DNA of 64,000 nt from Capitulum mitella. Lineage: Eukaryota > Arthropoda > Thecostraca > Pollicipedomorpha > Pollicipedidae. A program made the translations under genes and the position numbers. Positions 40,001 through 50,541 of this stretch are shown here, one piece after another; position 1 is the stretch's first letter, and every line of letters begins with the position of its first letter. Location: positions 2,712,304 through 2,776,303 of the forward strand of contig CP099847.1 of the NCBI GenBank assembly GCA_030062745.1. The letters are read 5' to 3'. The notes below the pieces were generated by a model that saw only the letters and a program-made list of their open reading frames with translations, did no database searches and had not been told where the DNA came from.

Positions 40001-41217
40001 TCTTGACACCAATTTTCCAACGCAAAGATGGCACTTACCGAGCACGGTGAGGAAGGCGTCCGCTCTGATGGCAGTCTGACCCCGGTTTGGGGAGACCTGA
40101 CACTGGAACCGGCCGTCGTCATCCAGGGTCACGTTGGTGACCTCCAGGTCATGAACTCCTGACCCCGGGTCCCCCACCATCCGATATCTTGCATAACCGG
40201 GCAGCGAACGTGAATATCCTGAAAACGCAGGAAATCTTCGTTTGGTCGACTCAACATGACGTGCACAAAAATGTTGAAAAAAGCACATGACCTTCCTACC
40301 CTAAGGACATTCCTTTTAACTCACTCTATGTATGTCAACATAAAAAGCCGCAGCTTGACGAAGTGATCTCGCGCGCAAAAAATAGGTAAGGTAGAACACC
40401 GCATATCGCATATGTATCTCAACGCCTTCATATACGAATAATGATATGACATTGTACCGCCATGTAGTAATTCATCGGGTTGAATATCTAAACCTGGTGA
40501 CATGGTGCCAACCCCTACAAGGCCAGACGTTCAAAAATCAATTACGTTACCTCGTGCGTTGATAAGATGACATTGATTCAACCAGGCCTTCGGAACATTA
40601 CTTTGCTAGCCAGCCCAAATAAATCCTAGTAAAAACAAGTGAAATGAAGTGGACAAATGTTCCTTTATCTGATCTGCTACTCAAGACTGTTTTCTGGTTA
40701 TTTTGCAGCATATTTCGGCGAGCGTCGCGGTAAAACACGCACGACAAACACAAAAACAAGACTACCATAACATAGTGTCGTACGCGGTGAAACTACTCGG
40801 AACGGCTATTTGGAATTGTGTCGTCCCAAGCCCAGCGCTTAGTCTAAGTCTATAGCGCAAACACTGGATTTACGAACCAAGATAATGGACCTCTGGCAGC
40901 ACCAACGGATTGCACCAGTTCAGACAGCTACAGGTAAAACTACCGCCAAAAGGATGGTACCTGTCTACCTAAATCACACAACTGAATCGCAGCAAACGCA
41001 CGAATCGCTTGTTTAACTCAATGTCACAGCGCCAAATACGTAAACGATAACAGATGCTGAAAAAAGCCTCATGTCCCCTTACCGAGAGCGAATCCATCCT
41101 TGGCCCACTGTAGCTGTCCGACCTGATGGTGGACTTCACAGCGTAAGATGGCGCTGTCTCCTTCGACCACGCTGACGTTGGACGGACGAACTCGAAACCG
41201 CTGCTGCTGACCCAGCA
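25126..41217 (-). CDS. Nephrin/Sns/Hibris-family Ig adhesion receptor, copy B (gene span)
   Basis: Same domain order as copy A on the opposite strand. Exons in transcription order: 41217-41083, 40218-40039, 38279-38118, 37869-37690, 35252-34962, 34762-34626, 33699-33534, 33265-32975, 32609-32426, 32096-31969, 30039-29776, 29481-29200, 28871-28699, 28436-28209, 27887-27692, 26944-26780 or 26752-26579 (alternative transmembrane exons), 26331-26210, 25987 to about 25658, and a terminal exon ending at 25126. Phases join throughout the extracellular part, with no frameshift, so copy B looks intact there. The junction of the last two tail exons is uncertain. The signal-peptide exon was not found. 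Confidence 0.85.
25658..25987 (-). CDS. Copy B exon 18: tail with tandem YVPL-type tyrosine repeats
   Basis: It begins in phase 0 after gccgacag (SGGGRHGLDPFLGAALIDPP). It then reads EYCSHVSPAG and SPYAEPAP and enters a tandem array of 13-15 residues: RDQYVLPTAWAAAG, RDQYVPLTARAAPA, EEQYVPLTARAAPD, a degenerate AQLHVAAAQREASP, and ADEYVVMARDD. YVVM fits the YxxM class bound by PI3-kinase p85. The 3' limit is uncertain. A donor after DEY at 25658 (TAC/GTAGTG, phase 0) would allow splicing to the RGHLV exon. Otherwise the frame stays open to a TGA at 25496-25498, giving an alternative C-terminus. Confidence 0.65.
26210..26331 (-). CDS. Copy B exon 17: juxtamembrane cytoplasmic tail
   Basis: 122 nt, phase 1 in, phase 0 out, between cttccag and gtaagt. 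KSEALHMYGNETVSSSSVKS is close to copy A; the shared MYGNETVS may be a phosphotyrosine or adaptor motif (inference). Confidence 0.83.
26579..26752 (-). CDS. Copy B exon 16b: alternative transmembrane exon TM2
   Basis: 174 nt, phase 1 to 1, between caccgcag and gtgagt. Stem DPATAQLLVFEEGQLPW, span IVIIIMSSLGGVLLLLNIAL, stop-transfer RRRMRLAKRE. It starts just 27 nt after exon 16a ends, far too short for a spliceable intron. Confidence 0.82.
26780..26944 (-). CDS. Copy B exon 16a: alternative transmembrane exon TM1
   Basis: 165 nt, phase 1 to 1, same ctatag acceptor as copy A. Stem TPPVSYVTDRDDLTKTTFPR is identical; the membrane span is IIIVTVVGAFLLLINIIF and the stop-transfer CYRRHRHKKQK. If its gtgagt donor is read through, translation ends two codons later (Gly-Glu-stop), which would leave almost no cytoplasmic tail. 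Confidence 0.82.
27319..27450. repeat. Compound TA/CA microsatellite
   Basis: (TA)n, a degenerate TATACA block, then (CA)n and (TA)n, in the copy B intron between the FN3 exon and the transmembrane exons. A minus-strand box-B-like GCGGGTTCGATTTG at about 27480-27500 directly adjoins it, as in SINEs with microsatellite tails. Confidence 0.8.
27692..27887 (-). CDS. Copy B exon 15: FN3, second half
   Basis: 196 nt, phase 0 in, phase 1 out, between cgctcccag and gttagt. TFRVRYRKMSDKRQGKARYI and RLDPDVKYEFDVKAYNKIG give the FN3 core. The extra two codons relative to copy A fall around KRQGKAR, where the DNA is a short CCTTG-type repeat. Confidence 0.85.
28209..28436 (-). CDS. Copy B exon 14: Ig9, second half, and start of FN3
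   Basis: 228 nt, phase 0 to 0, acceptor gactcag, donor gtcaga. ASDYATYECVAQNEVSS and PDPPMGLKVVNVSHDTATLS mirror copy A's Ig9/FN3 boundary. Confidence 0.87.
28699..28871 (-). CDS. Copy B exon 13: Ig9, first half, with a GC donor
   Basis: 173 nt, phase 1 in, phase 0 out. AHIACRARGAPNVTFRWYK carries the Cys, Trp and NVT sequon. The exon ends CAG followed by GCAAGC. No GT donor fits the phase, so a GC-AG intron is inferred; copy A has GTGGGC at the same place. It is two codons shorter than copy A. Confidence 0.8.
29200..29481 (-). CDS. Copy B exon 12: Ig8
   Basis: 282 nt between gttttag and gtaagt. PPEIVSITNVSMISPGEDG, IVECSVDASP, ITWRRDR and IGLFHCRVNNG define the domain. It is moderately diverged from copy A. 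Confidence 0.88.
29776..30039 (-). CDS. Copy B exon 11: Ig7 lacking both core cysteines
   Basis: 264 nt, phase 1 to 1, as in copy A, but only about half of residues agree. LLNLTARANPGNISYHWY has no B-strand Cys and AGLYHLEARNQEG has no F-strand Cys, the same two losses as copy A. NLT, NIS and NLS sequons are present. Confidence 0.84.
30619..31846 (+). mobile_element. TTAA-flanked element 4 (different subfamily)
   Basis: TTAACCCG at the left and CGGGTTAA at the right, TTAA at 30619-30622 and 31843-31846. Subterminal hairpins are GGGGGG-CAGTTGACTG-CCCCC at the left and GGGGGG-CAGTCAACTG-CCCCC at the right. Internal sequence differs from element 1, yet AGGTCA/TGACCT motifs are again dense, including overlapping palindromic copies at about 31660-31700. 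It lies in the copy B intron between exons 10 and 11. No transposase. Confidence 0.7.
31969..32096 (-). CDS. Copy B exon 10: Ig6, second half
   Basis: 128 nt, phase 2 in, phase 1 out, between cgggcag and gtaagt. LRTNLTWEDDGAVYTCRSK gives the F-strand Cys and an NLT sequon. Its 3' half is diverged from copy A. Confidence 0.83.
32426..32609 (-). CDS. Copy B exon 9: Ig6, first half
   Basis: 184 nt, phase 1 in, phase 2 out, donor gtacgt. FPPSSLKLEVRPERLRSG and AILTCESRPSYPAAELTW are near-identical to copy A. Confidence 0.85.
32975..33265 (-). CDS. Copy B exon 8: Ig5
   Basis: 291 nt between a ttcag-type acceptor and gtgagt. VSLSCIAQGGNPPATLTW and GRVYKCDSQNS match copy A. Differences cluster at the 3' end (SAINGVQSESVTLSVH against SEMGEVQSDSVTLGVY). 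Confidence 0.9.
33534..33699 (-). CDS. Copy B exon 7: Ig4, second half
   Basis: 166 nt, phase 0 in, phase 1 out, between acctttcag and gtgagt. It starts TTQTIEHLPELGWISSSN and contains VVSCYAVNPAL. It has no in-frame Met near its start and so is easily missed; the match in length and phase to copy A exon 7 supports both. Confidence 0.8.
34626..34762 (-). CDS. Copy B exon 6: Ig4, first half
   Basis: 137 nt, phase 1 in, phase 0 out, donor gtgagc. VHMTCVTSSSNPPANITW differs from copy A by one residue in this stretch; the NIT sequon is kept. Confidence 0.85.
34962..35252 (-). CDS. Copy B exon 5: Ig3, intact
   Basis: 291 nt, phase 1 to 1, between tcttcag and gtaagt. It reads YPPGAPEISGYTEGEVVRIG without the extra base seen in copy A. 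KTLTCISRGG, LVWLKND and NAIYRCEASS give the Ig core. The middle (C'-E strands) differs from copy A. Confidence 0.88.
36963..37042. repeat. TA-rich microsatellite
   Basis: An interrupted (TA)n tract inside probable element 5. Confidence 0.75.
37560..37640. repeat. 27-bp minisatellite, three copies
   Basis: Three near-perfect units beginning CGGTGAAGGTGGATGCGGAG, period 27, in the copy B intron just before the Ig3 exon (downstream of exon 4). Confidence 0.85.
37690..37869 (-). CDS. Copy B exon 4: Ig2, second half
   Basis: 180 nt between ttccacag and gtaagt. The protein matches copy A except for the first residue (Gly instead of Asp), with DDGAGYSCVAKHPAIRAG conserved. Confidence 0.88.
38118..38279 (-). 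CDS. Copy B exon 3: Ig2, first half
   Basis: 162 nt between gtttcag and gtaagc. LTLKCDVVGARPAATVQW holds the core Cys and Trp. The N-terminal third (VKPKSIRVSSMAPSSNPG) differs from copy A, in contrast to exons 2 and 4. Confidence 0.86.
38280..40038. other. Copy B intron 2 with GC-rich island
   Basis: No exon recognised. A GC-rich block at about 39240-39600 contains several TAAT cores (for example near 39585 and 39630-39650), suggestive of regulatory DNA; this is inference. Confidence 0.35.
40039..40218 (-). CDS. Copy B exon 2: Ig1, second half
   Basis: 180 nt between gttttcag and gtaagt. GYSRSLPGYARYRMVGDP and DDDGRFQCQVSP are shared with copy A except for two conservative changes. Confidence 0.88.
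41083..41217 (-). CDS. Copy B exon 1 found: Ig1, first half
   Basis: 135 nt, same splice phases as copy A and an identical protein (LGQQQRFRVRPSNVSVVEGD and onward). About eight mostly synonymous nucleotide differences were counted by eye. The donor is gtaagg. Confidence 0.88.
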
Positions 41218-44200
41218 CTGAAAAAGCATTTGACGAAGCTTTTGGAGATGTGAGGCGATATCCGTAATCTTGGAGTTCTAATGACATAAAGACATTTACA
41301 GACCCATATACATGGCATTTACATAACGTGCATTAAACCCATATCGTACACAAACGCTTGCTGTGAAGAAAAGTCTTACATTTGGGCAATTCATCTGAGA
41401 ATGGTGGTCTACCATTCGCACAGTCTGACGAGCACACTGCTCGGCCAAATCACGGGATGCTTGAGAAAGGCCCAGTGTAATTTTCGCGTGCCGGTGCCAG
41501 CCAATTTTGGAAACTTTTACGACACAGTTTGATTGGGTGACAAGTTTCTCTATAATTATTACCGGTGTCAGAACCGACAATGCCATTGTCGTCATGCTTC
41601 TAAAAATGGCGATGCCATAGTTCATTGTCATGTTGGTTTCAAAAGGTCACGAAGTTGCCTGGCACGTCTATATAAAGCTCAAAAGCTCAAAACTGCATAC
41701 TGATGTAATATCAGAATTCAAGTCGGCACCGCTGCAAAAGCCAAGATAAAACACCAGACCGATATGAATCTATCACAGGCAGATGAAATCGTGCATCGGT
41801 GCACGTACGCCAGTCGTAAAGACAGCAATCAATCGCCTCACCATTAATCACGACTACAAATTATTGCACGGCGTCGACACGGTGATGGACGGCGCGCCCG
41901 CTGCTACACGTGCGCGCACTCTTTCGCGGGAGAACGTGCTGCAAAGTCGGAATGGACGATTTACGCCCGGTCTCCTTCGACGGCAAATTAAAACCCTTCG
42001 CTGTCAATAAACGAACTTGTGCGCATGTGCTTTCACAAACGTGCATTCTCTGCTGTACAGAGTCGTTATCTGAGGCCGTAAACGGCACATCGCCACGGTC
42101 TGAAGCCACGAGACGACCCCACCCAAGTACGTTCCAGACAAAATTTCACCCGACTTCGGAGCTGAAATTCACCGGTGACGGGGCGGAAGCGAAACACTAG
42201 TTGATCCCCGTGCTGGGATGGTGATGGACCGGTTCGCCCATGCCAGCTCCTTGAAACGCCACCTGCCAGACGCCAGGGCGACATCTGCAAGTCTAATGCC
42301 ATCGATTCCGCCGACAGCAGCGTCGGCGGCGGAGGCGGAGGCCCGGTCGGCATCTTCACAGTTCGGACATCCTCAGGCGACATCCGGCCTCACCCGGCGG
42401 CCGGCCGGCGGCGGCAGGCTGGATCATCTCAGACGAGGGGCGCCTCATGTCTCGCGCCAGCCTCGGCCACGGTTCCGTCTGAGAACGGGGCCTGCACGTG
42501 TTCCCCAGCACGCACCTTCCCGCCGAACTGTAGCGGCCAGGTGCTGGCGTGTGAGACGGCACACAATGGAAAAACCAGCATTCTGTGACGCCACACCGTT
42601 CGTCCGATACGACCCAGCTGCGTCTCGTCCGGTCTCAGCTGAGGGATTCGTCCGGTCTCAGCTGGGTTCAAGGCCGCGTGCACGTAACTGAGTTGGTGAT
42701 CCGTGCGTTCCCAAAACAGTGAGAACGGCAGCAAGACACGTGACTTGCAACATGTGGCAGGATGTTTTCACATGGCCCATGGACCATCCCCATTGATTAT
42801 CAGGTCATCCCCATTGATTATCTAGGAGATCAAAAACACAGTCTGGCCCAAGACACAGCCTATTGCTGAAAGGAACACAAAACGTCGCTGAGCACCCTCT
42901 CCCATGAATGGCAGACTAGCAGCTAAGTTTCCTTCCTCTGCGTACACCCACAGCCCCCGGCAGCAATAGCATCCACGTACAAGACCGACTGCGCGTTGCC
43001 ATGGCGACAGTGGCGCCGGCCCATTGAACTTGGCCTCGGCCACGGTTCCAAATTGCGGCGGATCATTATCCTACGGAAAACACCGCTCCGAAAGTGCGAC
43101 GAATTCGAAAAAGCCGGGCGCGCGGTCGACGTGACGTTCGGCAAATAACAAATTAGCTGATTGGGGGTTGTCAGAGGAATGTCTGCGGATGATGGTTGTG
43201 GATGGGCGAGGATAACAGTGTGTCGACAGCGCTGCGACCATGAAGATGTGGCATCTTGCTCAGTATGCGGAACTGGAATGTTTCCTATCGCTTTTCTTCG
43301 CCGGCGGCCTCCAATGTCCATTATTCCAGCTATCCAGATGATTCTGCGCTCGTCCCGGTGTCGTAACTTCTCCATTCACGCTTCTCGTCTTTGCATAGTC
43401 CGATAAAACGCGCGGACACTGAATTCATGTCGATTTATTGAAAAAAACGACAGACTGATGACACCACATTAGAAAGAAACATTCCAGCCCAGCTTAACTC
43501 TGTTGTAATAGAAGCAGCCAGGGATCATAGTTTAGCCAAAATCATGGGACAATGGAACGCTACGTACGACGGTAAGATATACCAGATCCATGGCGAAACT
43601 AGCTGATGGCATCAACGAGTCGCCGTCTTCGATCCAACTCACTGCACACATCATTCCAAGAACCCATCGTGAATAACGCATGACCTGCTCAGACGGTCAC
43701 CGTCACCAGGTGCCCGTACCTGCATTTCATTCCAGACGCAGGAGGCACAACAAACACAGACAAACAACAGTGACCCAGATCGCAGACTCTGCGTCACGCG
43801 ACGTCTCACAATCAAGCGCCGAAGTCAAGACGGATGCGCTCTCCGCCGCGGGGTTCCGAGCCTCGTATCCGCCGCCCGCCAGAATGGCTAAAGCCGTGCT
43901 AAATGAGCCGGATCCCGGCGCCGGCGGAATGAATTTGCTGAATCAAATGGCGCGGCTAAATCTGAATGAAAATGCTCGCCAAAAACGGGCCGAATTTTGA
44001 GCGAGCTCCGATGGCGTTACAAACTTTCTTTATAACCTCTGCTGGGCCGGGACCGTGCCATAAGTGTTACAGAAGGAGGCGGCGGTGGCGCACTGTTTTC
44101 CTCCCAAAGTTTCCCAATCCCCAAAGTAATTAGCCGTTCCGCGTCGCCGTACTGTTTATGCCCAGGCAACCGTTTAGCCCCATAAGATTTCCAGCCGCCG

Positions 44201-47200
44201 AGCGGCACCGGCTTACGTTTTATGACGCCACAAAAGGGACCGAAGTAATGATAATAATTTCAATGGTTTATTCATTTAAGACCAAAATACGGCTCGACGT
44301 GCGTTTTCGGCACAGAGCACGACTCGCTGCACATGCACGAGCACACTCGGGACCACACTCGGCGTCATAAGCCAGGCGCAAAGCCGACCATAAAGCTGAG
44401 CAGTCTGAAGGCGCCGGTCGGCTTCTGCACGCTCACTTCGCGCAGCTCGCGGTGCACGACGCACCCCGCCTGCGGGTCCTGAAACAAGGCGGCTCGGCGG
44501 GAGGCGTTCGGCGGAACTGCGGAGCTCCACCCACGCCTCTGAGCCGGCGGCCGGGCGACTCGGCCACCCCTCCAGCTGCCGTCGCCCGGCTCCACTCATT
44601 GTCCATGCTAATGTAATCGGCCCGGCCGGGCCGCCGCCGCCGCAGCGTGCGCGCCCAGGCGGCAGCCGGCCGGCCGCCGCGGGACAGCTGCCGGATGAGG
44701 CGAGCCGCCGGCGCGAAACGGCGGGTCGACTCGAACCGAGACTCAGGACGCCGCGCTAACTCGAACTGGCGTGCAGAGCAGCGATGTGAGAGCAGCGAGC
44801 TGCAGTGCTGGGCGGCGAGTCAGCTGGGGCCGAAGTTCGGCACTGCAAGCGAACGACAGCGAAAGCATTGAAAAGCGGGCTTACACAAGCTGGTGCCGGT
44901 ACTGGGCCCCGAGCCATGATTGCAAAATATTTGGGAACCAAACTTCGTAACAGACCCGCCCTCGTCTCGCGCCTGCATAACAATCGTTGCGGGGTTTTAC
45001 TTCGGCTGGGCAACGTGCCATGGCGACGCTGCTCTGTAAACACAGAAGTGAAAGTCTCTCAATAATCGAGGGACGAATCGAATCGAATCGGAATCGAAAT
45101 CGAATCCTCTTCGATCATCGATGAGATCTAGAAGAAATCACTCACAACCCCTTTCATAACGGAACTCAAAGGCAACGAAGATGCCAACAAAATTGTTTCG
45201 TCGCAGAAAAGTATTTTCACCATTCGTAAACGCACTTTGTATCAAACGCATCGTCCTTTCAATTATGCCCTTATGAATGGCATGCCACCGAGTAGCTATG
45301 ACATGGAAGAGCCGTCGTCAGAACTGACAGCCAGCGGCGAATCGAATCGCTCAATGAAATACTGTTCCCATCGGCTGCCGGAGATGAAAAAGTTCGCAAA
45401 GCGTGACGGTGACAACTTTCGCGCCAAAAAACACCGGCGGCCTTCTTCCGCTTGAGGAGCAGCTCCGGTCTCCAGTTTGCCGAGTTCAGCCCTTGTTTGT
45501 TTGTTTTCTGATTCGAAATCAGTTACAGATTTCGGACTCTGGCAGTCCTAAACGAGGACATCTCTTCTAAAACTGTCCTCACCAGAAAATAGTCAGTCCG
45601 AATCTTCAAAAATCGTGTTTGTTGCAATTTCAACGCGCAACATTCACGGGATTCGGCCAGACCTAGAATGGAGGAGAAGCATGAAACAAGTCTTTATATC
45701 TTATGCTAATCGAATACATTGAAAGAAAATAGTGTAAGGTTCGTTTCTTTGCAAACCGCATCCAAAGCTTTTTCCATGGATCGTGGTTCTAATTTTGGGC
45801 CCATTAACTGTATGGAAACTAAAAAATTTCATTCGCGATTACTTCCAAACATCCGACTAAAAAGCAGGTTTCTGTCATGTTGAGGAGTGTCTACCATTAG
45901 AAAGCAGTGTATTTATTTTCGTTCGTTTGTGTTCATCTGGAAGGAGTTTCAATCAAAGGAATTTTTATTTGATATCGGCGAAATATCGGTTTTCCGCATT
46001 TATCCTTCGTAGTTTAGCCTTTAATTGAGCTTTTTCATAGCCTATTAAACTCTCGCCGAACTTCATCTTATTTTTAAATCCGCTTTGCAGCCCCTTTGAG
46101 TCTTCTCTTGTTCTTTCGTGAAGCCAAAGGAATAGGGTGCAGACATACAGTCATCAGCCCAGACTTTTCTTTTCTGACATACTCTTCCTTCCATTCTGGA
46201 TTGGACCACGAGACCAAATGCATGACCAGGTCCCGATTGCTCAAACTATCATGTTCAATTACAAAAATTGCCTCCGAGTAAAACCAGACCCCCGCATCCT
46301 GCAGCCGGGCAAAGCGGTGCCAAGTACCGAGAAACGCATAAACCGGCGAGCCGTTTCCCATGCCGGGAAGGCCAGCATGATTGTGGAACATTCGCGCGGC
46401 CATAAACCCACCGTGCGCCTCCGTAATAAATAGTGCCATCACTCGCGGGCCCCGTTTTTGCGCCATTACGACGCAGAACGAGCGGCGCCAGGTCGGCGCT
46501 AATTGGTATCGCATGGGAGTGGCAGTGTGAGCGTGCCGCCGGCAGCGTGGCCCCTGCTCCCCCGGCGACCCGCCGCAGGATCCGCTGGGAAACTGACGCA
46601 CCGAGCAGGAAATGTCGGCTGACCAGCGGTGCATGGAGCACCGAGCTGATTCACGCCGCGTCTGGCAGCCGGCGTGAGGCAGTCGCCGGAGGGGGTTCAG
46701 GCTAAGTCGTCTTTCGCCCGTGGGATGCGGGAGGCTCTGCAGGCGGACACGCAGCGTAACTCAACGATAAGGGTCCCCAGATAGCTCTCGCGGGCCGCGG
46801 AAACTGCGTGTATTCTTGTTTGAAACCAAGCTTCGAAAACTCTCTACCAATTGAAGATTGGTGAATTCTTGAGCCATTATTTAAGCGGATTGAAACGTGT
46901 TCTCGTTTACCATGACTAAACAATTGAGGCCTTTAGCAGGTCGCGAAAGATCAAGAGGTGTCAATGACGAGCGGTGGAACAGACAAAGTGAATAAAAAGC
47001 AGAACGAGTTCCCAGGCTTGACATGGGACGGTCGACAATGACCGCCATCACAGGTCACGGTGACAAAGGTGGCGCTGCGTTTGATGGCGCTTGACCGGAC
47101 CCACCGCCGTGCAATGCGGGGCGGCGGGAGAGCGGAAACACCAGCCGGGGTGCAGCGTGGCCATCTGTTACCGTCCAGCAGAGCCAGCAGGGGACTGATC

Positions 47201-49829
47201 ATTAGCGATCGGACGGCGGACACACCCAGTCCTCCACCAGCCATCGCCCTCTGTTTCAATGGTCAGCCAGCACCGAGCCATAGATCAAGGCACAGTGCCT
47301 AGCGCAGAGGGCTAGAAATGCTCACTGTGCAAAGCGTTATTGGACCAGACACCTGATGGCAAAGCAGCGGAACTGTCGCAGTTTCGCTCAACGGCTGGAG
47401 AGGTGTAGTTGACAAATGACGATGTCTGCGGAACGTGCAACGTTTTTGGGACCAGCAACATTACCGACGAGGGCGAGGCCACTGGAGAACGGCCGAAGTA
47501 AGCGGCATATTTGTTTACATTAACCATCAAAACTCGGCAGACCGTAAAAGTGCCTACAACACAGCTGGAGAGGTAGGTATTTCGCTCACTTTCCACGGTC
47601 GGCTGCCCAAACTGCAAAACCAAGGTCGCCGACGTCGGTATGTGAATGCTATGCTTCAGACATCAGAGTCATTTTATTCAGTCATATTATCTAAAAAAAA
47701 CAAGCATACAAAGAAGTACATCTGTAACTACCTCACCGCGATCGAATGAATTTCGGAAGTTCCGTCAACACCAACTGGTTGGCGGCATTTGGTGCGCAAT
47801 TTGCCACAAAGTGGTTATATTTGGAAAATGGGCACGGTTTTCTTTTAGTGGGTAGATAAAAAACAAAACAAAACTGCGGCTTGAGGGACTAACTTGATAA
47901 AAATACCTTAGCACCTGGTACTTTTATTTATCTCCTGAATGTTTGCCCGCTAACGATCACCAATGGTCGCCAACATTCCACATACCTGCATTTTCCCATT
48001 TCCTGTTCTGGATCTCTATTGATCAGCGGTTGTCGTAAAACCAAAGGCCGCCTGCCGTAATCGATTTGGCCGTTCCAGACGGGGAGGCCGCCGCTCGTCG
48101 TCTGGTACTGGCGGCCCTCTCTGACGGCACGTGACCCGCCATACGCCCTGATCAGCGCATGGAGGGCTAATACCAGGCTACAGATTAATGCATGCGACGT
48201 GCCAGCGTCATTCCGCGGACGAAATTACTCGCTGTTGGCGTGTACATAGCGTGTGTCACTTCCCCGAACGTACGTCAAGTGCACCCAGTCTCTTGCCCTG
48301 AACCATTAACCGTTTTTCTGCGGGGGTGAGATGGGAGTCGGAGTGGGGTGGTAAATAACCTTAAAAATAGTCGCTTAGAGAGCTCATCATTCCACGAAAC
48401 TCACACACAAGTATTATACCGACTGTCGTGTAAAGCATCCAGTATGCAAAACGTTCTGCATTCCGCTACCAGTTTTCATCGCTGTTTTAGATCAGATTAC
48501 TACGCAGTCTCACGAACCTGTAACCAGAAAAATCGCTGTTCCCGAGCGTCGTGTGCATTCAAATGCGGCGCACGGCTGCCCCAGAAGCAGCGATTTCCTC
48601 AGCGGCCGCCATCCGTCGTCCGCGGGTCACGGCGGCGGCGGCGGCGGCGGCAGGCGACTAAGTGGGCCGGTATTCCGGCCCACACTCGCCGGGGCGATGA
48701 ACGGTTATAGGCTCCGTAAAGGCGGCCGAATGGATCCGCTGCCGCCAGCTGCCGCCACCGAGCGCGGCAATCTCACGACGCCGCTGCCAGTCCCCGGCGG
48801 AGAGGGCAGAAATCTGCCGTCTGTCGGCCGGCCGATACGGCTCAGCTCGGCGTGACCTTCGGACGACTGGTTGGTCAGTTCCCGGCGGACAGAGCAGAAA
48901 TCTGCCGTCTGCCGGCCAGCCGATTCGGCTCAGCTCAGTGCGACCTGTCACACGGCTCCTCGGCCGGGTCGGCCGCCGCGCCGGCTAGCGGGCAGCAGGG
49001 CGAGCGACGGGCGCGCCGGTTGACGAGCGTGGCGCACCGCCGCGCGGCCGCTATCGAAAGCCATAAATCGAGCGCTGAGATCGAAACGTTACAGCTGCAT
49101 CCCCGATGCTTCATCAGCGGTGAGTGGTCTCGTCGGACCTTGTTGCTATAGACGGCCATATTGCGGAAGGCAGCCCAGTCTTGAAAAACGGCCAGTCTAG
49201 CAGCTCGCGGGTTTCCGAAACATTTTTGCGGAAAAATGGAGGTATTTTACTGCCATCTTTGAACTGTGCCATGCATATCTATATGCAACTGTGCAAAGGT
49301 CTTCGACGAAATATCCGCTATAATTTGACGCAATACCTGAAAGAAGAACGTGACAGTACACCAAAAAAATCCTTAGCGACTATTTTGTTCAGATTGTGCG
49401 AAAAATGAGAAATGCATACCAGAAGTCACAAAACAGAAATAAAGCGTCAAACCATCAAGACTAGGTGTGCAGTCATGAAAACGCAAAAAACATTCCCAGG
49501 GGCTGACACGAAAAAAGTGATTGATTCGGCCACCGCAACAGGCCTATCATTATTTTCAGCAGCATGGATCATGAAGTGAGAACTGCTGCTGGAGTTTAAC
49601 ACGTGATCAGCATCAGGCAGTTCGTCATTATTATGTTCAGCTTTCCCAGACGGAAGCCAGCAGACCAAGCCACCAAGTTTTGACAGTCATCGTGGCACCA
49701 TCTGTCCATCGCAGGCCGTGAAGATTGATCCCTTGTTTCCTTTCAGATTCATTATGACAAAGTGAAACTAGGAAAAGATCTTGGCTTCGAGGAAAACCCT
49801 TAACACGCGCAGTGCAAAGGGGTTTCGCG
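41218..49829. other. No gene recognised; several GC-rich islands
   Basis: This is 5' of copy B. GC-rich blocks at roughly 42240-42700, 43800-44260, 44380-44860, 46380-46700, 47050-47250 and 48560-49060 alternate with AT-rich DNA; several contain TAAT homeodomain-type cores. A short GAATC repeat is at 45072-45107. Copy B's first exon and promoter may be among these, but no signal-peptide-plus-donor exon could be supported. Confidence 0.4.
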
Positions 49830-50463
49830 TTAACGCGCACTGGAAGGGGGGGGGGCGCGAAAATACCCCCTACGATCACGGAAACGGAAAGAGCTACAGA
49901 CATGAAATTTTTTGGATAGGGTGGGAGCATGACGATTTACATAGCGAAAAATTTTCATGACCCTAGGCCAACATCTTCAAGGTCAAATGGAGTTGAAAAT
50001 GTCAACTTTGGACACTTTCGCAGCCCGTACAGGCCATTCCGTACAGGCTTTTCGAACGAAATGGGAAAGCGTGTTTGTTTGAGCGTTAAGACGCGGAATA
50101 CGACGATTTTCACTCATTTGGCGCCTTAATTGGGGATTTCAGGTCAAGGCCATGTCAGGTCATTGACCAATGGCGTCATTTTTTTTATCTTTTGCAGATC
50201 AGATTTCGAACAACACGGGATAGCTCGAGTGTAAATAAGGGTACTACACGCATCTTTTGGCGTATTTTCAGTGAAGACAGCAAACGTCGGTACATTTGAT
50301 CACTTCTAGTCTTTACCAACCTCCGCAAGGTCACAAGAAGTGAAGCGAGGTCAGTGACCTTGGATGGAGTTTTTTATCCAAAGAAGTTTTATGTCAACTA
50401 TTTGCGATAAAGTTGTTTCGCTACAGTGCACCCAATTACACGGTTTGATCGCTGCACAACGTT

Positions 50464-50465
<2 letters not shown>

Positions 50466-50524
<59 letters not shown>
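50466..50524. repeat. (TA)n microsatellite
   Basis: About 28 uninterrupted TA dinucleotides inside element 6. Confidence 0.9.
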
Positions 50525-50525
<1 letters not shown>

Positions 50526-50541
50526 TTACATGTATATATAC

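Noticed and set aside
5351..41217. Copies A and B as two alleles wrongly assembled as an inverted pair
   Set aside because: Introns are largely unrelated, many exons differ strongly, and tails are unalignable apart from short motifs; this is paralogy. Read-level checking would still be worthwhile for the highly similar exons.
46074..46634. 186-residue open frame on the minus strand
   Set aside because: No recognisable domain, no signal peptide, overlapping open frames on the other strand, and GC-rich composition at its 5' half. Not enough to call a gene.
49637..49930. Minus-strand frame with hydrophobic start MSVALSVSVIVGG as a possible first exon of copy B
   Set aside because: It lies across the left end of TTAA element 6, so it is transposon sequence.
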